Shown here piece after piece: positions 41,501 to 53,500 of a stretch of DNA of 64,000 nucleotides. The position numbers and the translations under genes are program-made. The stretch spans positions 77,758,659-77,822,658 of the forward strand of contig CM049313.1 in the NCBI GenBank assembly GCA_026874595.1, read 5' to 3'. The first letter of the stretch is position 1. Each line of letters opens with the position of its first letter. The notes beneath the pieces were generated by a model. It was not told the DNA's origin. It did not search any database and was given only the letters and a program-made list of their open reading frames with translations. This stretch comes from Sipunculus nudus. Taxonomy: Eukaryota; Annelida; Sipuncula; Golfingiida; Sipunculidae.

Positions 41501-44500
41501 TTTCCTCTTCCAGTCTTTCTTTCAGTTCTTTTTTTCTTTCTCTCTTTCTTTCCTTCTTTCAGTTTTTCTTTCTATCAGTCTTACCGTATATCCTTCATTC
41601 TTCCTTCGTTACATATTCTTTACTTCTTTCTTTCTTCCTCCGGTCTTTCATTCAATTTTCTTTTAGTCTTTCTTTCTTTCTTTTGTCTTTCAGTCTTTCC
41701 TTCATTCTTCCCTTCTTTACATAACTCTTTCTTTCTTTCTTTCATTTATTTTTGTCTTCTGGTTTTACATTAAGTTTACGGTTGGTTGATGGAAGATGGG
41801 TATTCATTAGCGGTTCTTTATGGACTCAATAAGCGGTTAGTAGGAACTCAAAGGTATAATTGTTATTCGTCATTCACTATTCAGCGGTTTCAACACATAG
41901 ACTGACCCGTGAAATAAAAAAAAAACACACACACACACAATTTATAGAGGAATCTTCAATCAGCAGGATAGTTTTTAACACTGCGGTTTCAACATGCAGA
42001 CACACGCGAGAAATTAAATATACACATACAATTTGGAGAGAAATCGTTTTCAGGATAGTTTTATCGTCTACACCAACCGCGGCACTTAATTTGTTCCAAA
42101 ATAGGTCACCCGCCACCGATCGTACTAGAGCGGATGATACTAACTGAATACTACGCACAGGTAGTATTTCATGTTAACAAAATAACAACCAACCTCATTT
42201 TTTATTCTATAAAGTTATTTTTTCTCATAAAATTGTTGTCTATCTAAAATGTCTTTTATTCGGAATGTGGTCCTGTCAGAAGTCGAATATAATCAAAATA
42301 TGTAAATATTTATTCTTTCCTTAATACATTAAGTACCTGTAAGAGATCAATATAAATGATTCATCATCCAGAAACCTTTGATCGACATTTTTCGTCCGTT
42401 AATTAAAGGTTCATTCTTTGAACTGTACAAGTGGCCGCGTCGGGTGAATGGTTTCTCGTGACCGCGTTTATACTGCGGCTTCGCTGGTCTCTGGTGAGCA
42501 GTTCGTTCATGTTTGAGCAGACTTGATATGTTCTCACGACATGATATACATACTTATAATAGTGAAAATTGTAACAGGAATATGGAAAATAAAGTAAGAT
42601 GTTACACGTTTAACCTATAATTATCAGTCATTTAAACCTCTGGTTAGGCCAATAAATTGGAGAACGCTGATGGGTTAACCATACCCGGAGTTTATCACTA
42701 TTGAGGGATGGTCGTACTTTAAGCCAAAATAATGCTCTAATTAACAATAAAATTACTAAATATTTTGTCAAACTTCAGTTAAGTAACACAACGATATAAG
42801 TGCATGAGGGTTATATAGTAATAATGGATAACACAGACATACTAGGCATTAACGTGTGCTGATTTGACGTATGTTGCATTGATCACAGAGCTTAATGATT
42901 TCCCAAAGTGACCCAAGAGAGGGTTTACTTACGAAAGTATAATTAACTTTTATTACTTAGTCTTTCTGTTTTAGTAAGTGTAAAGTTTAGACAGTCAGAC
43001 AAGTGATACATGTACTCTTATTTTAACAATAAGTCCTATCGGGATACGCTTCAGTGGGTACGTCCCGGCGGCCTACGTCCCAAAAATCTGCGTCTCACCG
43101 GCCTGTAGTCTTTCACATTACTGTGAGTAAAACAAATAAAATTTCAGCAGTGTAGGTCTTACAAACTTGTACAAGTTACTGTTTTAAAGTGGGCCAGCAC
43201 TAACACTGTACATGGACTTGCTCTCTGTCTGTTATGCCATAGTTTTGGTCATGTTGCATTGCCCCAGCTGTATCTCCTTAAATACTGACCAAACAATAAG
43301 AGCTCAACCGTGCAGCAGAGTCGATCTAATTATTCCCTGGGCTGGCGAGTCTTGGTCAGCTGTGCACAAGTTTGAGCTGGGGCCCAGTCTGATTACATGG
43401 CCTTGTTCCGCAGGTGCCATGAAGTCAAAACAGGGCGTCTTTGAACGAACGACATACAAATCCTGTGCACTGAAACTTGCTATCATTAACCTAGTAATTC
43501 ATGACTTCATTTGATGGACACAGGTGGAATTATCCCTGAGAAACCTATCCGGATTTACACTAAATTTGTTCAGTCACTTTTTCAGATAAGTCGGCAAATA
43601 TTTTTGTTGATTCGTTGATGTATTTAATTTAAAAACACTTGTCGCTGACATTTAAAGTGTCCTTAAGTTGTACATTTTTAGTGCATTTTTTTTTACAAAA
43701 AAATCACTGATATTTGATGATTCAGATCTGTTTACATGTAACTTTGATACAATGAAGGGTACAATGTATATCACCAGGAAAGATTAATCCATGAAAGTTT
43801 TAACCAAACGAACAGTCTTCCAGGTCAAAACCACAAAATTTTAAACCCACAATATTTTCTGAATACAAAGTAATGGTGTGCACCTGGTGAGAGGCATCCC
43901 GATAAGACGTACGTCCAAACGGACCGTGCAATAAAACGCAGGCAGGCAGGACGCACTCCATAAACATCGCCCCGTCACCAATTAGGCGTGTCGTGCTGCG
44001 GGACCCGGCGTGTTTACCTCCTGCCCAGCTACGTCTCTCTTTCATAAGTGTATTTTTTATGGCTAAAACTACGCTAAACGAACCCTGCGTGTATACTTTC
44101 TGCCCGTCTACGTCTCTCTTTCATAAGTGTATTTTTTATGACTAAAACAACGCTAAACAAACCCTCCTGAGTAACACCTATGATCGTCACCACAGCTGAG
44201 TCTGTGAATTCATCTGGAGGCAATCAGTAGTAAGCCACAAACATTAATTATAAGTCATTAATTATAATTCCCTTCCTTCTTCGCTCCTTCCATCCTTCTT
44301 TCTTCCCTTCGTTATCTGATTCTTTCTTTCAGTCTTTCTTTCTTTCAGTCTTTCATTCTGTCTTTCAGTCTTTCTTTCTTTCTTTCAGTCTTTCTTTCTT
44401 TATTTCATTCTTTCTTTCATTCTTTCTTTCATTCTTTCTTTCTTTCTTTAAATCTCTCTTTCTTTCTTTCAGTCTTTCTTTCTTTCAGTCTTTCATTCTG

Positions 44501-47500
44501 TCTTTCAGTCTTTCAGTCTGTCTTTCAGTCTTTCTTTCTTTCTTTCAGTCTTTCTTTCTTGATTTCATTCTTTCTTTCATTCTTTCTTTCTTTCTTTCAG
44601 TCTCTCTTTCTTTATTTCAGTCTTTCTTTCAGTCTTTCTTTCTTTCAGTCTTTCTTTCAGTTTTTCTTTCTCTTTTTTCTTTCTATCAGTCTTTCAGTTT
44701 TTCCTTCATTCTTCCCTTCGTTACATGTTTAATTACTTCTTTCTTTTTTTTTCTTTCAGTCTTTCTTTCTTTCAGCCTTTCTTTCTTTCAGTCTTTCTTT
44801 CTTTCAGTCTTTCAGTCTTTCCTTCATCCTTCCATTCGTTACATGATTCTTACTTTCTTTCTTTTTTTCTTTCTTTCATTCCTTCTTTCAGTCTTTCTTT
44901 CTTTCAGTCTTTCTTTCTTTCAGTCTTTCTTTCTTTCAATCATTTTTTCTTTCAGCCTTTCTTTCTTTCAGTCTTTCTATCTTTCTTTCAGTCTTTCCTT
45001 CATCCTTCCCTTCGTTACATGTTTCTTTCTTTCTTTCTATCTTTCAGTCTTTCTTTCTTTCTTTCAGTCTTTCAGTCTTTCTTTCCTCTTCCGGTCTTTC
45101 TTTCAGTTCTTCTTTTTTTTTTTCTTTCAGTCTTTCTTTCTTTCAGTTTTTCTTTCTGTCAGTCTTTCCGTATATCCTTCATTCTTCCTTCGTTACATAT
45201 TCTTTACTTCTTTCTTTCTTCCTCGGTCTTTCATTCAATTTTCTTTTAGTCTTTCTTTCTTTCTTTCTTTCTTATGTCTTTCAGTCCTTCCTTCATTCTT
45301 CCCTTTGTTACATAACTCTTTCTTTCTTTCTTTCATTTATTTTTGTCTTCTGGTTTTACATTAAGTTTACGGTTGGTTGATGGAAGATGGGTATTCATTA
45401 GCGGTTCTTTATGGACTCAATTAGTGGTTAGTTGGAACTCAAAGATATAATTGTTATTTGTCATTCACTACTCAGCGGTTTCAACACATAGTCTGACCCG
45501 TGAAATAAAAAAAACACACACACACAATTTAAAGAGGAATCTTCAATCAGCATGATAATTTTTAACACTGCGGTTTCAACATGCAGACACACGCGAGAAA
45601 TTAAAAATACACATACAAATTGGAGAGAAATCTTTTTCAGGATAGTTTTATTGTCTACACCAACCGCGGCACTTAATTTGTTCCAAAATGGGTCACCCGC
45701 CACCGATCTTACTTGCACCAGAGCGGATGATACTAACTGAATACTACACACAGGTAGTATTTTCATGTTAACAAAATAACAACCAACCTAATTTTTTATT
45801 CTATAAAGTTATTTTTCTCATAAAATTGTTGTCTATTTATATTGTCTTTTATTCGGAATGTGGTCCTGTCAGAAGTCGAATATAATCAAAATATGTAAAT
45901 ATTTATTCTTTCCTTAATACATTAAGTGCGTGTAAGAGATCAATATAAATGATTCATCATCCAGAAACCTTTGATCGACATTTTTCGTCCGTTAATTAAA
46001 GGTTCATCCTTTGAACTGTACGAGTGGCCGCGTCGGGTGAATGGTTTCTCGTGACCGTGTTTATACTGCGGCTTCGCTGGTCTCTGGTGAGCAGTTCGTT
46101 CATGTTTGAGCAGACTTAATATGTTCTCACGACATGATATACATACTTATAATAGTGAAAATTATAACAGGAATATGGAAAATAAAGTAAGATGTTATAA
46201 GTTAAACCTGTAATTATCAGTCATTTAAAGCTCAGGTTAGGCCAATAAATTGGAGAACGCTGATGGGTTAACCATACCCGGAGTTTATCACTATTGAGGG
46301 ATGGTCGTACTTTAAGCCAAAATAATGCTCTAATTAACAATAAAATTACTAAATATTTTGTCAAACTTCAGTTAAGGAACACAACGATATAAGTGCATGA
46401 TGTAATATAGTAATAATGGAAAACACAGATATACTAGGCATTAACGTTTGCTGATTTGACGTATGTTGCATCGATCACAGAGCTTAATGATTTCCCAAAG
46501 TGACCCAAGAGAGGATTTACTAACGAAAGTATAATTAACTATTATTACTTAGTCTTTTTGTTTTAGTACGTGTAAAGTTTAGACAGTCAGACAAGTGATA
46601 CATGTACTCTTATTTTAACAATACGTCCTATCGGGATACGCTTCAGTGGGTACGTCCCGGCGGCCTACGTCCGAAAAATCTGCGTCTCACCGGCCTGTAG
46701 TCAAAGTTATTACTTACACTTAATTATTAGCTGACTGACCTAGGTGAGGGGGGGGGGGGTAAATGATTGACGTCCTGTGGCAGGGCAGGAGTTAGTTTAC
46801 AAACACCCCATCAGCACATCATAGTATTTACCGAACAGAAAACACCTTTTTCCACAAAATTCTACCAGCCACCCAAAACATGCTTAAGTGCATGAGATCT
46901 GCCCAATATTCAATATAACATAAACCTTTAATTGCAAAAACAATAATTTTAGGAATTTAGCCAGTCCTCCTACCCTTATAGCAACTGGATGGACCCCTGG
47001 AATTCCCTCACATTGGTTAGGTTCTCTAGGGTCAAATACACTTCATATCTATTTTCAGTAATAATGATTTCAATTATCCTAAAGAAAACACTCTCTGCAG
47101 TAACTGCTGAAGATTCTGTGAAGATACAAAAAACTGACCAAAATATGACCTGTAATGTTAATCTAGAGAGAATCAGAATTTGTACAGAATATGCATTAAA
47201 TAAATCTAAATTAAATCTAAACCAGTACAGGATTAAATTAAAAGGCAACATTAGTGTAATATTAACTGTATTCTTGACATAATGGTACTGAATAAAATTA
47301 ATTTTAATATTTTTACTAATTAAGATAAATTTGAATATTTAAATTATTGCAGGCTGAACAGAAATCTAGACAATACAAGTAAAGTTTTTGTTGAACTACT
47401 CCCCTCTATATTGTTCCCTGGCCTACCTGACTTACCGGTCCCTTCTGTGACATTGGCAAGGCATATGCAAGGCTGTTTTAGATTTTACTCTGGCAAGAGG

Positions 47501-50500
47501 CAGACACAGAATCATATTTATCACTGATGAAATTATATATCATTTTAATATGTCACCAAATATCTGACACATCAATCAGCTTCATCCACACTCCTGACTC
47601 CTGTAACTTTGCATGTTTGTGTGTGACGAGGCTATACATTAAATACCTACACAAAATATTGCATGTCATTTCCTATACACTGAGTTAATATAACTTTGAA
47701 CATAAATAGATACCTATCTGCAATGTATCCATAATAAAGACTGCAGTGACCTGATAATCTGCAAGTCAGGCCATAGGCAATGACTTTATCTACCTCAGTG
47801 AATATATAATGCACAGTAATATACCTAAAAATGCTATTTACCTCCAATATAAAAAATATAAATGATACTATTAGTAATATGGCAGTGAGTGATATCCTGC
47901 TTTTAAATACCACACAGCACCTAAAACCATTGATAGCTTATAAATTCTTGTCAATGCTAAAACCAAATTGCCCTGACATAACAAAGTCTATCCAGACAAG
48001 ACCATCACCTTACCATTGTTTTGACACATTGAATAAAGCCAACCAACCATTAACATATATTTGTTAACCTTCTAATAGCATCTGCATTGCAAGAAAATAT
48101 TCTGGTAGGACTCTGCTTATTTGTAAATCTCTAGGCATGCGTGATGAAATTTCTGACCATATAAAAGCATGGCTTACAAAGGTTATGTGAGGGACAGGGA
48201 ATGATGTTGATGACCATTGTTACGGGGGCAAATACAAAAGTGGACCGAACTGTCTCGCTAGTGAAGCTCGTGTTTCTTGTGAAACGGTTGGAACACCTGA
48301 CATGTGCCATTCTGACATGTGTTTGAATTGGGGATCATCCAATATTTTCCCCTGAGAAAAATATGAACTTTAAAATTAGGTCTGTCTCCATGGCAATATT
48401 AAACAGGGCATTTACACATTAATTTGTCCATCACGTGTATTCTCTTGTGTTCATTCCTCATTCATAGCCTAATTTTGAGACTTAAGAATACCTGCTGTGT
48501 ACAGCAATATTGTGATCTTATGGATGACCATTAGAGTCAGTGAACTTTTTAGAATCACATGCATAGCGACTTATCAATTCAATAAAAATGCCTGTACTGA
48601 GTTGTGTTTTCCCCAAATACCTTGAGAATTATTTAAAGTTGTGTTCTAGCTGGAATTGACGAAAAATCCTAAAATCTAAATGACCTGCAATGTGGCCCAA
48701 GCCAATATATTATAGCAATGTGGCCCAAGCCAATATAATATATAATATATAATATATGTAAATTTGTTTTCTTTTATAGCATTTATCATTTACAGTTATG
48801 ATGATAAAGCACTGTTCACTGCAGGAAGATGTAGATAACCTTTAGGGACATTTTCCCCCATCAAACATTAGCCAAGCTCATAATTTGGCCATAAACCAGC
48901 ATAACCTTTAATCATATGTCTGACTGTTAGGTTTCTAGCCACACCTAACATTTGCAAGAAAGGTACTGTAATATACTACAAAACATTCCATGTTGGCACT
49001 TTGTCATAATTCATGCCAAAGCAACAAATTTTAAGAAAAAACTCTACATGACTGTCTGAGACTTCTTTCACATTTGATGTACAAGTACCATAACATACAT
49101 GATGAGCTCTAATGCATTTTATTTGGTAATTTTCTGACGATTTGATGTACTGGTAATTCAGATAATTTTGTGGTTGGGGTCCAGAAGGTGCAGCATTTTA
49201 CTTTAAGGGCCCATAACTTCACACTCATCATCAAGTAGATGAAGATGGAGATGATTTGACATAATGATTAGAAAAGATAGAAGAAAACTAGCTATTGCTG
49301 AACTGGAAAGATTTCATGGAAAGCCAAAAACTGTGATAAAGTTAATTTTCTATTCATTTATTAAATTTTCCAGGCCACAAGAACCAAATTTATTCAAGCT
49401 GTATTCTCCAAGCAGACTGAAGACATTTTCACTAAGGTATAACATTAAATTCTCACATGCCTATGTCTCATGTAAAATTTAACCCCCACTGGATTTAAGC
49501 AATATGTTTAGGGCCCCAAACATCAGACCATGTAAAAACCTGAAGACTTTTCTGGGACAGATTTGATCACTGGCAACATCCTCCCTACTTGAGAGTATTG
49601 TTTAGAAAGTAAAGTATTTGTGAAATGATCCCAAGAATTAGTTATCCATGGTATTTATTTTTCCTGGTATTTTTTACAATGACACAATTTAACCTAATGT
49701 GATATCTTGATGAAAGTGATCAAAATGTGTTCAATCTTTCCTGAGCATAACTACACTGTGTTAAGTCTTCTCTGAAACATGACCACTTGTTCAGTCATCA
49801 CTAAAATTTCACAAGTGTTAAAACTTCTTTAAAATGTGACCACACTATGCTGCGCCTTATGTGATGTGACCATGTGAAGTCCCTTCTCCTGAGAATCATG
49901 AAGCTAGATTTCACTGTGACCGCACTGATATGTTCTGTGATATGTGATCTTTAATTTGGTAAGACACTCTTTTTTATTCAGTCCTCTGTGTGACATGAGA
50001 TCCCATTTCAATCAATCTTTTCTGATATGTGAGAAATTCTGTTTCAGTCTTCTTCAGGACAGGACAGAGTTTACTCAAACTTATATGACATATTTTGGCA
50101 CTAGATTCACTCTCCTCTGATGTTACCACTTTTGCTTAAATTTCTGTTTGAATATGCTAATGACATGAAATTCCCTAACCTCTGTCATAGAACTGACTTT
50201 ATCTTAGGATGATATCTGATAACAGCAGCTTTTTTAACATGCTGGTGTGATAACTTCAACATGTCCACAGAATAAATTATCCAATCATTAACAAACCTTG
50301 AATTAACTAAATTAAAAGTCAGATAAAATATTTTATAATGCAACTATTTGAATTAACACATGTTTTCCTCAAAATAATTTCAGTGAAATAAAGAAATATT
50401 TGTGAATGGAACAATCACAGGCACCAAAAGTATGCCTGTATCTTTACATATATAGAGTGAACTTAAAATAAAGTGCAACTTTAAATCAACTTACATGTGA

Positions 50501-53500
50501 CTGGCTCATAACTTTACATGGACATAAGTGTGACTGGCTCATCACTTTACATGGACATGAGTGTGACTGGCCCATCAATTTACATGGACTTAAGTGTGAC
50601 CGGCTCATCACTTTACATGGACACATGTGTGATTAGCCCATTACTTTACATGGACAAGTGTGTGACTGGCTCATCATTTTACATGGAGGTATGTGTGACT
50701 GGCTCATCACTTTAGATGGACATAAATGGGACTGGCCCATCACTTTACATGGACATAATTGCATGTGACTGGCTCATTACTTTACATGGACACAACTGTG
50801 ACTGGCTAATCACTTAACATGGCCACAGGTGACTGGCCCATCACTTTATAATATATGGACTAACGTGTGACTGGCTCATCACTTTAGATGGACATAAGTG
50901 TGATTGGCTCATCACTTTACAAGGACACAAGTGTGACTGGCCATCATTTTACATTGACAATAGTGTGACTGGCTCATCACTTTTCAAGGACATAAGTGTG
51001 ACTGGCTCATCACTTTACATGGACATAAGTACATGGACATTAGTGTAACTAGCTCATTACTTTACATGGATATATGTGTGACTGGCCCATCAATTTACAT
51101 GGACATAGGTGTGACTGGCCCATCAATTTACATGGACATAGGTGTGACTGGCCCATCAATTTACATGGACATAGGTGTGACTGGCCCATCAATTTACATG
51201 GACATAAGTACATGGACATTAGTGAAACTAGCTCAATACTTTACAAGGACACGTGTGACTGGCCCATTATTTTACATGGACACACGTTCGACTGGCCCAT
51301 ATTTTACATGGACATAGGTGTGACTGGCCCATCAATTTACATGGACATACGTGTGACTGGCCCATCAATTTACATGGACATAAGTACATGGACATTAGTG
51401 TAACTAGCTCATTACTTTACATGGACACGTGTGACTGGCCCATTATTTTACATGGACATAAGTGTGACTGGCCCATCACTTTACATGGTCACAAGTGTGA
51501 CTGGCTCATCACTTTACATGGACATAAGTACCTGAACATTAGTGTAACTAGCTCATTACTTTACATGGACACACGTGTGAATGGCCCATCAATTTACATG
51601 GACATAATTCACATGAATGACTGCACTATTACTTTACATGACTGGCCCATTATTTCACATGGATATAAGAGACTGGTCTATCACTTAAATGGACATAAAT
51701 ATGCCTGATTCATCACTTTCTAACATGTATGAACCTATCACTTTGTAACATATAACACTTTGCTAAGTGTATTTTGAACGGCTGTACGTGGTGGGTGGTA
51801 AACAGAACAGCCACCTATTCCATCCCAGCATGCCTTGCACGAACATTGGCTTGACAGCCACACAGAAACTTTCTTCAGAAAAAAACTTGCTTACCTCGAC
51901 CAGCCACATCACTGGTTTTCAAGTGTCATGTTTCCTATAAGTGTGTATCTAGACAAGGTGTTTTCAGTTATTTTAATATTTAGTTCTGTTGACCAGCAAT
52001 GTTTTCAAACGCACAAGCAAGATGTGACATGGAGCAATGTGTCAACGTACGATGTGACAATGATAATACCGAGGTAACTGGCATGAAAATGATTTGAATC
52101 TTCTGAGTGATTCAAGTAAATGTAATTTTCATCATAGATTAAGATTTCAAAATATTACTTAAAGAATTAAAATATACAGTGATTTGAAATGGATCAGCAG
52201 AATATTTTTCCCCCCATTTATAATGGAAAATCAGTTGCAAATAAGAATACGGCATATGAGGCCTAAAAAATCTGTATATTAACCAAATTCCATCCGCTGT
52301 GGAGACAAGTTCTACCATTTATATCTGCAAGTGGGTTTCCCCTCTAACAGTACTGAAATCCATACAATATATCTGTGATTGTAAAAAAAAACCAGATTAA
52401 ACAGAAGTTAATGAATGGGATACATGTATTAAAGGATGAAGATTTTCCAGAAACGTGACATGGGGGTGAGAAGATGGGCTATTCAATATGGAGGTACATA
52501 TATCAGACATATAAAAAAATATAAACAAGGGACCTATGGGTCATGTCGCTCAGCTGAATTTTGGAAAATATTAGTAACTGCAAAATATTTTTGTTTCTTA
52601 TGGTTTTTCCATGTATATTACCATTTGAAAAGCTAAGAGTAAATGGCCCTGCTTAAATGAAACTCTGTAAATTATAGAATAATGGACATGAGCTAAAGCA
52701 TATGGACTGTGTAATAAATGAAACCTTTAGCCTGAAACCATTTAGTGATGCACCAAGGGAAAAATGGGCTTGCGGTAAGTGTCATATAAAAGTTCCATTT
52801 CATAAACAAATAATGTGTGAAGGTAATTAATTTTTCAAAAGTTAAATATATGGCCATATGAGTTAAAAATTAATCCCACAAAGTTTGACCAATATTTCTA
52901 ATTTTAAAAACTAGATAACTAGGCCCCACCAACTTTAAGAGATATGAATGAAATGCTACCAAGTATTTATATCTTCTTAAATCTTGTCAGTTAGCACTTA
53001 CATTAGGTCCTAATATTTTACCATATATGAATATTAGGATTAAATTCCTGAACATTTTTTTCTTTAAAAAAAAAATCAAAATTGTCCAAGTCTCAACAGA
53101 AAGAATTTTTTAACATTAAAATTATCAGCTTTGTCTTGTATATTAGTCCTGTGAATCGAAGCGGTGGGTTCAGTGAGGGGTCTCTGTTGTTACTGTTCAT
53201 TGCTGAAAAAATGTGAAATTATAAGATTCATCTTGTTTAGAGTACAGGTCTGTCAACAGAATGGGGTGGGGGGGGGGGGGGGGAAGAGAGAAAGGCTCCC
53301 TGTGGTATTTATGCTGGCAGCCTGATCAAGCTCAACAGGAGAGAGGGCTTGCCCAAGAGATGATATTACATAACAGCCTGGGGAGCATAGAGAGTTGCAC
53401 TGAATGACCTACAGTGACCTCAGTGAAAAGATTGACAATGTAAGGGAATACAAAAAGAGCCTCCAAACAAATTCAATAACTAGCCTAATTTTGCAGCTTT

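Larger units (their letters stand above)
40119..43110. mobile_element. 8-bp-TSD DNA transposon, copy 1 (2,992 bp)
   Basis: It is flanked by the direct repeat TTTCACAT (40111-40118 and 43111-43118). The ends are inverted: CCGGTGAGACGCA begins 9 nt inside each end (left GGTGTGCACCCGGTGAGACG, right ..GCGTCTCACCGGCCTGTAGTC). Subterminal regions repeat GACGTACGTCC and GACGCACT motifs. The interior has four 79-bp direct repeats (about 40282-40600), a 1-kb polypyrimidine array, and a single-copy-looking tail. An 8-bp duplication is typical of hAT, P or Merlin-type elements; I cannot choose among them. No transposase is recognised, so it is non-autonomous. Confidence 0.82.

Noticed and set aside
43212-43514. 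A 100-codon frame with a hydrophobic N-terminus resembling a signal peptide
   Set aside because: There is no similarity I recognise, no splice or codon evidence, and the opposite strand is also open over the same region.
41160-45364. Open frames of 148-174 codons rich in Phe, Ser and Leu, looking like membrane proteins
   Set aside because: They lie in polypyrimidine repeat DNA where stop codons are rare on the plus strand. Several frames are open at once and module changes shift them without constraint.
40119-46702. Interpreting the repeated 2.8-3.0 kb units as a tandem segmental duplication
   Set aside because: Each copy has its own distinct 8-bp flanking duplication and homology stops exactly at the inverted ends, which fits separate insertions better.
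51033-51708. Overlapping 94-109-codon frames (MDIGVTGPSIY-type repeats)
   Set aside because: The 33-bp unit keeps the frame. Two different frames are open across the same DNA, and there is no start context or domain.
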